64,000 nt of DNA from Hyphomicrobiales bacterium (lineage in GTDB: Bacteria; Pseudomonadota; Alphaproteobacteria; Rhizobiales; NORP267). Where the stretch lies: assembly GCA_021775855.1 (NCBI GenBank), contig JAJFGZ010000004.1, forward strand, positions 47,132 through 111,131, written 5' to 3'. Each line of letters begins with the position of its first letter. The first letter of the stretch is position 1. Positions 49,691-59,845 of this stretch are shown here, piece after piece. The position numbers were made by a program, and so were the translations under genes. The notes beneath the pieces were generated by a model. It searched no databases, was not told the origin of the DNA, and saw nothing but the letters and a program-made list of their open reading frames with translations.

Positions 49691-51805
49691 ATGGCCATGA
49701 CGACCAGTCTGATTCTGCAAGTTGAGGGCATGGACTGTCCGAGCTGCACCAACAAAATCGAAGGTGCGGTTTGCGCAATCCCAGGCGTTGAGAATGTTGC
49801 TGTAAACTTCACCAACCAGCGCCTGAGCCTCGATTTTGACGACGGTGAAACGACCGAGCAATCGGTCTCCCGGGTTGTCGAGAAGCTTGGATACAGGGTT
49901 GGCCGGCCAGGGGAGGTTCCTCTGTCCAGCGAACTGTCCTGGTGGCAAACAGCCAAGGGTCGTTTGGTCCTTGTTGCCGGGTCGCTCCTGGTCGTGGCCG
50001 GAATTTTGTCTCTCATCTTGCCCGACTATGCGGATTATGTATTTGCCGCGGCCGCCCTGGTGGCGCTCGTTCCCTTGGCGCACAAGGCGGGCGCCGGCAC
50101 CCTGGCCGGACAACCTTTCACGATCGAGACTCTGGTCACGATTGCAGTGATTGGCGCCATCTTTATCAACGAAGCCGCCGAGGCGGCGGTCGTGGTGTTT
50201 TTATTTCTGGTCGGTGAAATGCTTGAGATGCTGGCCGCCGCGAAGGCCCGGCGCTCGGTCCAGGCGCTGACCGATCTTGTTCCCAAAACAGCGTTTCTGG
50301 TCACTGGAACCGGGGTGCTCGAGGTGGCGGCAGACAGCCTTTCGGTCGGGGATCTGGTTGAAGTTCGCCCCGGCGGGCGGATCCCGGTTGACGGGATCAT
50401 TGTCGAGGGCGAAACCTCGGTCGACGAATCAAGTGTCACGGGCGAATCTCTCCCCAAGCGCAAACATGACGGCGACAACCTTTTTGCTGGCTCGATCAAC
50501 ACCGACGGCCTGATCCGTGTACGGGTCGAGAAGACCGTCGAAAACAACATGATTTCGCGCATCCTACAGATGGTCGAAGAGGCCGAGGCCAGCAAGGCGC
50601 CAACGGCACGGTTTATCGATCGCTTCAGCCGCTACTATACGCCCGGCGTGATCCTGGTATCGGCGCTTGTCGCGATTATCCCGCCGCTTGTCTTTGGCGC
50701 GGACTGGGTGTTGTGGATATACAAAGGGCTGGCGATCCTCTTGATCGGTTGTCCTTGTGCGCTGGTTCTATCAACCCCGGCGGCCATCACGTCGGGTATC
50801 TCCGCCGGCGCCCGCCAGGGTCTTTTGATGAAAGGCGGTGCGGTGCTGGAGGCCATCGGCAAGGCGACCCTGATTGCGTTCGATAAAACCGGCACGCTCA
50901 CCGAGGGCACTCCCAAGGTGACCAACATCAAAACGTTTGTCGGCTCCGAAAACGAATTGCTGGTGCTGGCAGGCGCCGTCGAAGCCGGTTCCTCGCACCC
51001 GCTTGCGGTCGCCATTGTCGACGCGGCACGTGCGCGCGATATCGCAATCAGCGCGGTCAGTGACTCCCGGGCGCTCAGCGGGCGCGGGGTACAGGCCAAG
51101 GTCGATGGCCGCGTGGTGACCATCGCGTCGCCGCGATACGCCGGCAACATTGCACAGCTCACCGCCCCCCAATCCAGCGCGATCGAGAGAATGGAAGAAG
51201 ACGGCAAGACGGTCGCAATTGTCGTTGTCGACGGTGAAGCTCACGGGATGATCGCGCTGCGCGATGAATTACGCGCCGACGCCGTCGGCGCCATGACGCT
51301 GCTTGCCCGTCAGGGCATTTCAACAATCATGCTGACAGGTGACAATGCCCGCACCGGTGCGGCGCTCGCCGCCCAATTGGGGATGAATGTCAAAGCCGAA
51401 TTGCTGCCCGAGGAGAAACTGAAAACCATCGAACAATTACGAAACGACAACGTTGTTGCAATGGTCGGTGATGGTATCAACGACGCCCCTGCGCTTGCCA
51501 CTGCCGATATTGGCATCGCCATGGGCGGCGGCACTGACGTGGCACTTGAGACCGCCGACGCTGCGCTCCTGCACGAGCGCGTCACCGATGTGCCTGCACT
51601 CATAAGTCTGTCCCGTGCGACCATGGCCAACATCCACCAGAACATCACCATCGCGCTCGGCCTGAAAGCAGTTTTTCTACTGACAACCCTGACAGGGTTC
51701 ACGACCCTGTGGATGGCAATATTGGCAGACACCGGTGCAACCGTACTGGTCACCATCAACGCGCTGCGCCTGCTCGGGTATCGTACAAATCAGACTGGAA
51801 AGTAA
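49691..51805 (+). CDS. Heavy-metal translocating P-type ATPase (Zn/Cd/Pb-type P1B)
   Basis: HMA domain VEGMDCPSCTNKIEGAV; GESLPK; CPC in LLIGCPCALVLSTPAA; FDKTGTLTEG; MVGDGINDAPALATAD. Confidence 0.94.
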   Translation: MAMTTSLILQVEGMDCPSCTNKIEGAVCAIPGVENVAVNFTNQRLSLDFDDGETTEQSVSRVVEKLGYRVGRPGEVPLSSELSWWQTAKGRLVLVAGSLLVVAGILSLILPDYADYVFAAAALVALVPLAHKAGAGTLAGQPFTIETLVTIAVIGAIFINEAAEAAVVVFLFLVGEMLEMLAAAKARRSVQALTDLVPKTAFLVTGTGVLEVAADSLSVGDLVEVRPGGRIPVDGIIVEGETSVDESSVTGESLPKRKHDGDNLFAGSINTDGLIRVRVEKTVENNMISRILQMVEEAEASKAPTARFIDRFSRYYTPGVILVSALVAIIPPLVFGADWVLWIYKGLAILLIGCPCALVLSTPAAITSGISAGARQGLLMKGGAVLEAIGKATLIAFDKTGTLTEGTPKVTNIKTFVGSENELLVLAGAVEAGSSHPLAVAIVDAARARDIAISAVSDSRALSGRGVQAKVDGRVVTIASPRYAGNIAQLTAPQSSAIERMEEDGKTVAIVVVDGEAHGMIALRDELRADAVGAMTLLARQGISTIMLTGDNARTGAALAAQLGMNVKAELLPEEKLKTIEQLRNDNVVAMVGDGINDAPALATADIGIAMGGGTDVALETADAALLHERVTDVPALISLSRATMANIHQNITIALGLKAVFLLTTLTGFTTLWMAILADTGATVLVTINALRLLGYRTNQTGK

Positions 51806-51894
51806 AACCTGTCCACCATTGCGACTGCAGCTTGCCCGGGACGGCGATCGCGGGGCATCTTGAAGTCAGAATGTTGAGCGCGAGTTTGCGGCGC

Positions 51895-52752
51895 CTATTC
51901 AGCCGCTTCCTTCGTCTGCTCCCCCAGGCCTGATTCTCCGTTTTCGGACGGCAGGTCTTCGGGGCGGGGCATGCACATGATGTTGTAGCCGGCATCCACA
52001 TAATGGATTTCGCCGGTGACCCCGCCGGATAAATCCGAGAGGAGGTACAGCCCGGCGCCGCCAACATCATCGAGGGTGATGCTGCGTTTCAGGGGGGAGT
52101 GATCGCGCTGGTAGGAAAACATGGTCCGGGCATTGGCGATGCCGGCGCCGGCAAGGGTGCGCACGGGGCCGGCCGAGATGGCGTTGACGCGGATGCCTTG
52201 CGCCCCGTAATCGGATGCCAGATACCGGACGCTGGCTTCAAGCCCGGCTTTGGCGATGCCCATCACGTTGTAGTTCGGCATAACTCGTTCGGCGCCCGCG
52301 AAGGTCAGAGTCAGCATGCTGCCGCCATTGTTCATAAGGTTGGCAGCGCGCTTTGCGACTTCGGCAAACGAGAAGCAGGAAATCACCATGGTGCGGACGA
52401 AATTGTTGCGACTTGTGTCGGCGTACCGGCCTTTCAGCTCGTTGCGGTCTGAATAGGCAATGGCGTGGACCAGAAAATCGATTCCGCCCCAGGAATCGCG
52501 CAGGGCATCAAAAACCGCATCGACACTCTCGATATTTTCTACGTCACAATCGAGCATCAAATCCGCGCCGACAGACGAGGCGAGCGGCGCTACCCTGCGC
52601 CCGAACGCTTCTCCCTGATAGGTAAAGGCCAATTCGGCACCCTGGGCGTGGAGCGATTTGGCAATGCCCCAGGCAATCGAATGGTCGTTGGCGACGCCCA
52701 TAACCAGGCCTCGCTTGCCCTTCATCAGTCCTTCAACCATGGTCATTTCCAC
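51895..52752 (-). CDS. fabI: Enoyl-[acyl-carrier-protein] reductase (NADH)
   Basis: LMKGKRGLVMGVANDHSIAWGIAKSLHAQGAELAFTYQGEAFGRRV...NVMGIAKAGLEASVRYLASDYG. Confidence 0.95.
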   Translation of the reverse strand: MEMTMVEGLMKGKRGLVMGVANDHSIAWGIAKSLHAQGAELAFTYQGEAFGRRVAPLASSVGADLMLDCDVENIESVDAVFDALRDSWGGIDFLVHAIAYSDRNELKGRYADTSRNNFVRTMVISCFSFAEVAKRAANLMNNGGSMLTLTFAGAERVMPNYNVMGIAKAGLEASVRYLASDYGAQGIRVNAISAGPVRTLAGAGIANARTMFSYQRDHSPLKRSITLDDVGGAGLYLLSDLSGGVTGEIHYVDAGYNIMCMPRPEDLPSENGESGLGEQTKEAAE

Positions 52753-52917
52753 TCAAATCGGACAGTAATTTTTTGCGGAACAGACCCACAGGCTTGAGCT
52801 TCAGCCCCCAGGCAGCTCCCATAAATATAACGGTCATAGTCGCACGGGCCGACGTTGGTCCACGATAAACATTTGTGTCCAATTGTGTCCCCTTCCGATC
52901 CGCAATTGCATCCCCAA

Positions 52918-54138
52918 TTACAGATCATGCCGCGTAAACGCCAGTGTCGCATTGGTCCCGCCAAACCCGAAACTGTTCGAAATAACACAGTTAATTCCGG
53001 CATTGTCGATCCGCTCCCGGGCGATCGGTAAATCGGCAAATTCCGGGTCGATTTCCGTAATGTGCGCAGATTCGCAGATGAAATCCTGTTGCATCATCAA
53101 CAACGAATAAATCGCCTCCTGCGCCCCCGCGGCCCCCAGCGAATGCCCGGTGAGTGATTTGGTGGCGCTGAAGCGGGGCATCTTGCTGCCAAATACCTCG
53201 CGCATGGCTTCGATCTCGCGCAAATCCCCGATCGGCGTGGAGGTGGCATGGGGATTGATATAGTCGATCGGCTGGTTGACCGTGGACAAGGCCAGCCGCA
53301 TGCACCGGGCGGCCCCTTCGCCCGACGGCTGGACCATGTCGAAGCCGTCCGAAGTGGCGCCGTAGCCCGCAAGTTCGGCATAGATCCGCGCACCGCGGGC
53401 GATCGCCGCTTCGCGCTCCTCCAGGATCAATACCCCTGCACCGCCGGCAATGACGAAGCCGTCGCGGGAAACGTCAAATGCACGGCTTGCCGTTCCGGGC
53501 GTATCATTATGTTTGCTGGACATAGCGCCCATGGCGTCGAACAGCGCCGACATGGTCCAGTGTAGGTCTTCGCTGCCACCGGCAATCATGATGTCCTGCT
53601 TGCCCCACTGGATCATTTCCGCCGCGTTGCCGATGCAATGGGCCGAGGTCGAACAGGCCGACGAAATCGAATAATTGACCCCTTTAACGTGCAGCGGGGT
53701 GGCGAGCGTGGCCGACGCTGTGCTGGACATTGCCTTGGGAACGGCGAAAGGTCCAATCCGCTTGGGACTACCGCGTTCTTCGGTTATCCGGGCGGCTTCC
53801 ACAATCGTCGAGGTCGACGGCCCACCAGACCCCATGATCAGCCCGGTCTTTTCGTTCGAGACCTGTGCCTCTTCAAGCCCGGCATCCTGGATCGCCTGTT
53901 GCACCGCGATCCAGTTCCATGCGGCACCCTCGCCCATGAACCGCATGGTGCGACGGTCCAGGATTTCCGAGACTTCGAGCTGGGGCGCGCCGTGCACATG
54001 GCAGCGGAATCCGCGCTCAACGTAATCATCCGCCTGGACAATCCCGGATTTGGCTTCCCGCAGGGAGGCGACAACCTCTTGGGTATTATTGCCGATCGAC
54101 GACACAATCCCCATTCCGGTGACAACTACTCGCCGCAT
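52918..54138 (-). CDS. fabB: 3-oxoacyl-ACP synthase I (beta-ketoacyl-ACP synthase)
   Basis: [78 protein letters not shown]. Confidence 0.95.
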   Translation of the reverse strand: MRRVVVTGMGIVSSIGNNTQEVVASLREAKSGIVQADDYVERGFRCHVHGAPQLEVSEILDRRTMRFMGEGAAWNWIAVQQAIQDAGLEEAQVSNEKTGLIMGSGGPSTSTIVEAARITEERGSPKRIGPFAVPKAMSSTASATLATPLHVKGVNYSISSACSTSAHCIGNAAEMIQWGKQDIMIAGGSEDLHWTMSALFDAMGAMSSKHNDTPGTASRAFDVSRDGFVIAGGAGVLILEEREAAIARGARIYAELAGYGATSDGFDMVQPSGEGAARCMRLALSTVNQPIDYINPHATSTPIGDLREIEAMREVFGSKMPRFSATKSLTGHSLGAAGAQEAIYSLLMMQQDFICESAHITEIDPEFADLPIARERIDNAGINCVISNSFGFGGTNATLAFTRHDL

Positions 54139-54245
54139 TACATTTATTCCTTTCAGGACCCCTTTGCCCGGATCTGGTTCAGCGAGCCGCACTGCTGGCT
54201 GAATTTGTTCCGGGGAGGATAATTATTTCCCGGACTGGCTCTCGC

Positions 54246-54758
54246 TCACGTGTCTGACTTGAACAAGCCAACCCGAAGGTCTGCTGCAGTAAAGATAGTC
54301 TCGCCATCTGCTTTTAGCCACCCATCAGCAATTCCAAGCACCAACCGCCTTCGAATGACGCGCTTCAAATCAAGCCCGAATTCGAGTTTTTTGATGTCAG
54401 GAGTCACCATGCCAATAAATTTTACCTCGCCGGTCGCCAAAGCCCGGCCCTTTCCCTCGGACCCGCCCCAGCCGAGAAAAAAGCCGAGCAGCTGCCACAT
54501 CCCGTCGAGACCGAGGCATCCGGGCATGACCGGGTCGCCGGCAAAATGACAGGCAAAAAACCAGAGGTCCGGACGGATATCAAACTCGGCGCGCACAAAC
54601 CCTTTGTCGAATTCTCCGCCTTCCTCGCATATCTCGGTAATCCGATCGATCATAAGCATTGGCGGCAGGGGCAGTTGCGCATTTCCAGGGCCAAACATTT
54701 CGCCACGCCCGCACGTCAACATGTCTTCATAGTCAAAACTGGTACGTCGTTCACCCAT
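54246..54758 (-). CDS. fabA: 3-hydroxydecanoyl-ACP dehydratase/isomerase
   Basis: [17 protein letters not shown]...[31 protein letters not shown]. Confidence 0.95.
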   Translation of the reverse strand: MGERRTSFDYEDMLTCGRGEMFGPGNAQLPLPPMLMIDRITEICEEGGEFDKGFVRAEFDIRPDLWFFACHFAGDPVMPGCLGLDGMWQLLGFFLGWGGSEGKGRALATGEVKFIGMVTPDIKKLEFGLDLKRVIRRRLVLGIADGWLKADGETIFTAADLRVGLFKSDT

Positions 54759-54918
54759 GTCTTTTCCCTGGCAACCTGTAGGAATACAACCCCGATCAAG
54801 CCTATTTCTCTACCATAATCATCCCGCCTACAATAGTCTTGCGCCGGATCAGTTCACCTGTTTACAACAGGAAATTACGTTGATCAGGTTATGTAACGCG
54901 ACCCCAATCCTGTCAGTT

Positions 54919-54938
54919 GCAAATGCGAATGATTTTCA
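54919..54938. promoter_or_regulatory. Fur-like box in the fabA/irr intergenic region
   Basis: TGCGAAT-G-ATTTTCA (54924-54938) versus 7-1-7 TGATAAT-N-ATTATCA: 11/14 by hand count. Confidence 0.4.
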
Positions 54939-55002
54939 ATAAACTGTTCAGGATCTGCGGAGGAACGACCGGGTTCGACCGTTAGAAATTTGGTAAGGTT
55001 CT

Positions 55003-55419
55003 ATGGAAAACAAGCAGAAAATCCGCGATATTTTGAATGCGGCCGGGCTCCGTCCCACCCGCCAGCGTCTGGATTTGGGGGTGCTGCTGTTTACCGGCGA
55101 AGACCGGCATTTGACCGCCGAGATGCTGCGCGACGACGCGTTTGCCAACAACATCCGGATTTCTCTTGCGACGATTTACAATACGCTGCACCAGTTTACC
55201 GAGGCCGGGCTGTTGCGCGAGGTTGCCGTAAGCGGGGCGAAAACATATTTTGATACCAATACCGGCGACCACCATCATTTCCATTTGGAGGATGGCAACA
55301 CCGTTCTCGACATCGCCCATGGCGAATTGAAGGTCGAGGGCATCCCAACCCCGCCCGAGGGTATGGAAGTCAGCCAGATCGATATCGTCGTTCATTTGCG
55401 CTCAAGCAAATCCGACTGA
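55003..55419 (+). CDS. irr: Fur-family iron response regulator Irr
   Basis: LRPTRQRLDLGVLLFTGEDRHLTAEMLRDDAFANNIRISLATIYNTLHQFTEAGLLREVAVSG.KTYFDTNTGDHHHFHLEDG; divergent from fabA-fabB-fabI. Confidence 0.92.
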   Translation: MENKQKIRDILNAAGLRPTRQRLDLGVLLFTGEDRHLTAEMLRDDAFANNIRISLATIYNTLHQFTEAGLLREVAVSGAKTYFDTNTGDHHHFHLEDGNTVLDIAHGELKVEGIPTPPEGMEVSQIDIVVHLRSSKSD

Positions 55420-55447
55420 TTCTCACTTGGCTCTTTTGCAGGATTAG

Positions 55448-56050
55448 TTAGTTCGCAGCTTCGTTCGGGTAAGTGCCGAACAAAAGGTCCTGAGCGATCC
55501 ACCCGTCATATTGCCTGATCGAAATCTGGCACCAGCCGTCGTCGCATCGTTCCAGATTGCCGAGAATTCCCGGGCTAAGTTTCGCGACCAATTCGCCGTC
55601 CTCGCCCGGTGTTTCGCGCAGCGCCAAAGATTGCTCGTCCGACCAGGGTGCCACCAGGATCGTCCGTCGGGCGCTCAGGAGCGAGTGGAAGACCCAACCC
55701 TCCTGGCCGTCGCTGTCGCGAATCTGCCGCCAGTTTTCAAACTCAGCGATAATTTCGACGGGGAGCCCCTGGCGTAGAAATATCCATGAAATCGAATGGT
55801 TCTGGCTCGGTCCCCCGCGCACGTTAACGCGGTTGGATTTGAGACTGACGAAGCGCGGTACCGGCAGCCCGCTCGGCCCCACTGCCACCGACCCTGTTGT
55901 CGTCTGAGGCAGGGCGGGTGTTGATAGAAAAAAACCGGCGATCAGCGTGACGGTAAAAGCCAGGACCAGTAATTTGGACCGATTTGTTGGCACTGCCCGG
56001 AAGTCAGGCATTCTTGGTTGCAGATGGTTGGCCAGGTTCATAGCATCCAT
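55448..56050 (-). CDS. Exported SH3-domain-containing protein
   Basis: RFVSLKSNRVNVRGGPSQNHSISWIFLRQGLPVEIIAEFENWRQIRDSDGQEGWV plus second SH3-like repeat; N-terminal hydrophobic segment. Confidence 0.87.
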   Translation of the reverse strand: MDAMNLANHLQPRMPDFRAVPTNRSKLLVLAFTVTLIAGFFLSTPALPQTTTGSVAVGPSGLPVPRFVSLKSNRVNVRGGPSQNHSISWIFLRQGLPVEIIAEFENWRQIRDSDGQEGWVFHSLLSARRTILVAPWSDEQSLALRETPGEDGELVAKLSPGILGNLERCDDGWCQISIRQYDGWIAQDLLFGTYPNEAAN

Positions 56051-56338
56051 ATTTCGATCAACTTTTGTACGATACTTTTCAAACCCAATCCTCTGCTGGC
56101 GGGATTTCGAGAATTGGGTTTCCGTACGACTACCGGAAAAATACCTGTCTCTGATCTAGCGCAGCCGGACTGCGTGTTCAATCTCGATTAGCGCTTGAAA
56201 CGCCTTTATTTTTGCCCGCACCTTCTGCTAGAGAATGACGGCAAAGCCGTGGCGATGGACACGGAGCGGTATTTATCCCGCTCGGTCTGTTCGTTCCCAT
56301 GGCGCCCTGGTCGCAACTGTATTTGATTGAGACATATC

Positions 56339-57337
56339 ATGCCCAAATCCAAGCCGTTGGTGATCGTGACCAGGAAGCTACCGGATATTGTCGAGACGCG
56401 CATGCGGGAATTGTTCAACACCCGTCTGAACGATGACGATTCGATCATGTCGCAAAAGGACCTGGTGGACGCGGTCGCCGAAGCCGATGTGCTCGTCCCG
56501 TCCGTCACCGACAAGATCGATGCCTCTATTCTCAGCCAAGCCGGTGAGAATTTGAAGCTGGTCGCAAATTTTGGCAATGGAGTTGATAATATCGATGTGG
56601 GGACCGCAACCAACCGGGGAATTACGGTTACAAACACGCCAGGCGTGCTGACTGAAGATACCGCCGACATGACCATGGCCTTGATTCTGGCTGTACCGCG
56701 GCGGCTGGTCGAAGGGTCGCAGGTCCTGGCCTCCGATGTCACCTGGACCGGATGGTCACCCACCTGGATGCTGGGCCGGCGGATTTGGGGGAAACGTCTC
56801 GGGATCATCGGTATGGGCCGCATTGGCCAGGCGGTCGCGCGCCGCGCCCGCGCCTTTGGCCTTCAGATCCATTACCATAACCGCCGCCGCATCGCCGCCG
56901 CGACCGAGGAAGAGCTTGAAGCGACGCACTGGGATAGCCTCGACCAGATGCTCGCCCATATGGACATCATTTCAGTCAATTGTCCGCATACGCCGGCAAC
57001 CTTCCACCTGTTGTCCGCCAGGCGGCTGAAACTGATCCGCTCCGACGCCTATATCGTCAATACGGCGCGCGGCGAGATAATCGACGAAAATGCCCTGACC
57101 CGGTTGCTTGAGGCCGGTGAAATTGCTGGCGCCGGGCTTGATGTTTACGAGCACGAACCAGCGGTCAACCCGAAACTCATCAAGCTGGCGATCACCGGCA
57201 AAGCAGTCATCCTACCCCATATGGGTTCAGCCACAATCGAAGGCCGGGTCGATATGGGCGAGAAGGTGATTATCAACATAAAGACCTTCATGGACGGCCA
57301 CCGCCCACCGGACCGCATCCTCCCGTCGATGCTCTAG
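56339..57337 (+). CDS. D-isomer 2-hydroxyacid dehydrogenase (glyoxylate/hydroxypyruvate reductase-like)
   Basis: LGIIGMGRIGQAVARRARAFGLQIHYHNRRRI; INTARGEIIDENAL-like motif; ILPHMGSATIEGR. Confidence 0.92.
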   Translation: MPKSKPLVIVTRKLPDIVETRMRELFNTRLNDDDSIMSQKDLVDAVAEADVLVPSVTDKIDASILSQAGENLKLVANFGNGVDNIDVGTATNRGITVTNTPGVLTEDTADMTMALILAVPRRLVEGSQVLASDVTWTGWSPTWMLGRRIWGKRLGIIGMGRIGQAVARRARAFGLQIHYHNRRRIAAATEEELEATHWDSLDQMLAHMDIISVNCPHTPATFHLLSARRLKLIRSDAYIVNTARGEIIDENALTRLLEAGEIAGAGLDVYEHEPAVNPKLIKLAITGKAVILPHMGSATIEGRVDMGEKVIINIKTFMDGHRPPDRILPSML

Positions 57338-58149
57338 GGGTGGATCGAAAGATCTGTAATCGTCGGATTACGTCCGTTGAGCGGGTTGTCCGGGTCCCAT
57401 TTGTAGGCAATCTCGGAAAAACGTACATCGAGAGAATCGTAGCCGATCAGCCGCCCGACCAGGGACGTTCCGGCCCCGGTGATCTCCTTGATGGCTTCCA
57501 TCGCCTGCATCGCGCCAATCATGCCCGTTAATGCGCCAAGGACACCGGCTTCTTCACAGGACGGCGCCATCTCGCGCGGAGGTGGTTCGGGAAACAGACA
57601 CCGGTAGGACGGGTTGGGAGTACCGTCGGCACTATTCTCGAACGCCCGAAACGTAGTGACCGAACCGTCAAACTGGCCGACCGCGCCGGAAACCAACGTC
57701 TTTTTCATGAGATAACAGGTGTCGTTGACCAGGTACCGGGTCGCAAAATTATCACACCCGTCGATCACCAGATCGAACCCGCTGATAATCTCCCAGGCAT
57801 TGGCGCCGACAAGCCGGGATGGAAATAATTCTACCGCTACATGGGCGTTCAGATCGCCAAGCCGGGTGCGGGCACTCTCAGTTTTTGCGGTCCCGACGGT
57901 CTTCGTTCCGTGCAGAACCTGGCGCTGTAGATTGGAGAGCGAAACCTCATCGTCATCGACAATCCCCAGGGTGCCGACACCAGCAGCGGCAAGATACAGC
58001 AGCGCCGGGGAGCCCAGTCCGCCGGCGCCGATTACCAGAACCCGCGCCTGTTTCAGTTTCTGCTGGCCCGGTCCGCCCACATGCCGCAAGACAATATGGC
58101 GCGCGTACCGCTCCAGTTCCTCATCGCTGAAGCTTGGGTCGTTGCTCAT
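57334..58149 (-). CDS. HesA/MoeB/ThiF family adenylyltransferase
   Basis: ELERYARHIVLRHVGGPGQQKLKQARVLVIGAGGLGSPALLYLAAAGVGTLGIVDDDEVSLSNLQRQVLH. Confidence 0.93.
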   Translation of the reverse strand: MSNDPSFSDEELERYARHIVLRHVGGPGQQKLKQARVLVIGAGGLGSPALLYLAAAGVGTLGIVDDDEVSLSNLQRQVLHGTKTVGTAKTESARTRLGDLNAHVAVELFPSRLVGANAWEIISGFDLVIDGCDNFATRYLVNDTCYLMKKTLVSGAVGQFDGSVTTFRAFENSADGTPNPSYRCLFPEPPPREMAPSCEEAGVLGALTGMIGAMQAMEAIKEITGAGTSLVGRLIGYDSLDVRFSEIAYKWDPDNPLNGRNPTITDLSIHP

Positions 58150-58601
58150 TGCCCCGTCGACCCGAACCCACCCGTGCCGCGGTGGCTCGGGGGCAATGCG
58201 TCGGTTTCGGTTAGAACCGCCCGGCTCACCGGCGCGATCACTATCTGGGCAATCCGCATGCCAGGGGTAACGATAAAAGACTCGCCGCCATGGTTGATCA
58301 GCGCGACCTTGATCTCGCCACGGTAATCACAATCGATGGTACCCGGTGCGTTCAGGACCGTCACCCCGTTCTTGACGGCAAGACCGGACCGGGGCCGGAT
58401 CTGAGCCTCAAAGTCTTGGGGCAACCCGATCGCGATGCCAGCGGGGACAAGTGTCCATTCACCGGATTCGATAACCATTTCGGCATCGATCGCAGCGCGA
58501 AGGTCCATCCCCGCCGCGCCTTCAGTTTCGTACATTGGCAGTGCCAGGTTGGCGCCGTGCGGCAGCCGCTTGATAGCGACCGGAACGAGTGCCCCGCTCA
58601 T
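58146..58601 (-). CDS. dut: dUTP diphosphatase
   Basis: AAGMDLRAAID; AQIRPRSGLAVKNGVTVLNAPGTIDCDYRGEIKVALIN; RGTGGFGSTG. Confidence 0.96.
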   Translation of the reverse strand: MSGALVPVAIKRLPHGANLALPMYETEGAAGMDLRAAIDAEMVIESGEWTLVPAGIAIGLPQDFEAQIRPRSGLAVKNGVTVLNAPGTIDCDYRGEIKVALINHGGESFIVTPGMRIAQIVIAPVSRAVLTETDALPPSHRGTGGFGSTGQ

Positions 58602-59842
58602 TGTTCGCTGTCCTGAGTGTTGAACTGTTCCGCGATCCGCGCCGCGAGCCCGGCGGCGACCTCGGCCTTGGTCATTTCCGGCCAGCTATCGACCCCGTCA
58701 CCGGAGACGATATGAACCCGGTTGTGATCGCTTCCCATAACCCCGGAGCGCTTCCCGCCGTCGGGAAGCGAGACGTCGTTGGCGATAATCCAGTCGCATT
58801 TTTTACGCGCCAGTTTTTCCCTGGCATGCTCGATGACATTCTCGGTCTCCGCCGCAAAGCCGATAACGAGTGCCGGGCGATTTCCAGATTTATTCGAGAG
58901 GGTTGCCAGAATATCCGGGTTTTCAACCAGCTTGAGCATTGGCGTTGTGCTGCTCTTACCTTTCTTGATTTTCTGCCCGGCCAGATCCGCAATCCCCCAG
59001 TCGGCGACGGCCGCGACGCAGACCGCGATATCCACCGGTGACAATTCCTGGCAGGCGGCCAGCATCTCTTTGGCTGATTCCACATGGATGGTTTTTGCGC
59101 CAAACGGGTCAGGTATGGCAACAGGCCCGCTGACCAGCGTGACGTCCGCCCCTAGCCGGGCCAGGGCCGCTGCGATGGCGTGGCCCTGCTTGCCCGAGGA
59201 GCGGTTGGCGAGGTAGCGCACTGGATCGATCGCTTCCCGCGTTGGTCCCGATGTGACCAGCGCCTTGCGGCCTTTGAGCGGTCCCCCGCCGGGTCCGAGT
59301 AGAGCCTCGATCGCCGTTAAAATCTCGGCGGGCTCCGCCATTCGTCCAAAGCCGAACTCACCGCAGGCCATGTCACCCTCGTTCGGGCCGATAATGTGTA
59401 TTCCGTCGCCCGATAATTGGGCCAGATTGCGCCTGGTCGCAGTGTGCTCCCACATGCGTACATTCATGGCAGGCGCGATCAGCACCGGCTTGTCGGTCGC
59501 CAGCAACGCGGTCGACGCCAGATCGTTGCACAGGCCGTTCGCCATCTTGGCCATCAGATCAGCCGTCGCGGGCGCCACTACCAGCAGATCGGCGTCGCGC
59601 GATAATTCGATGTGCCCCATCTCGGCTTCGTCGGTGAGATCGAACAGGTCGGTATAGACCCTGTCACCGGTCAACGAGCCGAGCGACAGCGGGGTAACAA
59701 ATTCGGACCCCGCCGACGTCAAAATCGCGCGTACTGTCGCGCTGGATTTGGTCAAAAGTCGCACCAGCTCCAGGCTCTTGTAGGCGGCGATACCACCACT
59801 GACAATGAGGAGAATGCGCTTATCTTTGAGAAACTCTGCCAT
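58598..59842 (-). CDS. coaBC: Bifunctional phosphopantothenoylcysteine decarboxylase / phosphopantothenate-cysteine ligase
   Basis: KRILLIVSGGIAAYKSLELVRLL; APAMNVRMWEH; VTSGPTREAIDPVRYLANRSSGKQGHAIA. Confidence 0.95.
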   Translation of the reverse strand: MAEFLKDKRILLIVSGGIAAYKSLELVRLLTKSSATVRAILTSAGSEFVTPLSLGSLTGDRVYTDLFDLTDEAEMGHIELSRDADLLVVAPATADLMAKMANGLCNDLASTALLATDKPVLIAPAMNVRMWEHTATRRNLAQLSGDGIHIIGPNEGDMACGEFGFGRMAEPAEILTAIEALLGPGGGPLKGRKALVTSGPTREAIDPVRYLANRSSGKQGHAIAAALARLGADVTLVSGPVAIPDPFGAKTIHVESAKEMLAACQELSPVDIAVCVAAVADWGIADLAGQKIKKGKSSTTPMLKLVENPDILATLSNKSGNRPALVIGFAAETENVIEHAREKLARKKCDWIIANDVSLPDGGKRSGVMGSDHNRVHIVSGDGVDSWPEMTKAEVAAGLAARIAEQFNTQDSEQ

Positions 59843-59845
59843 GGT

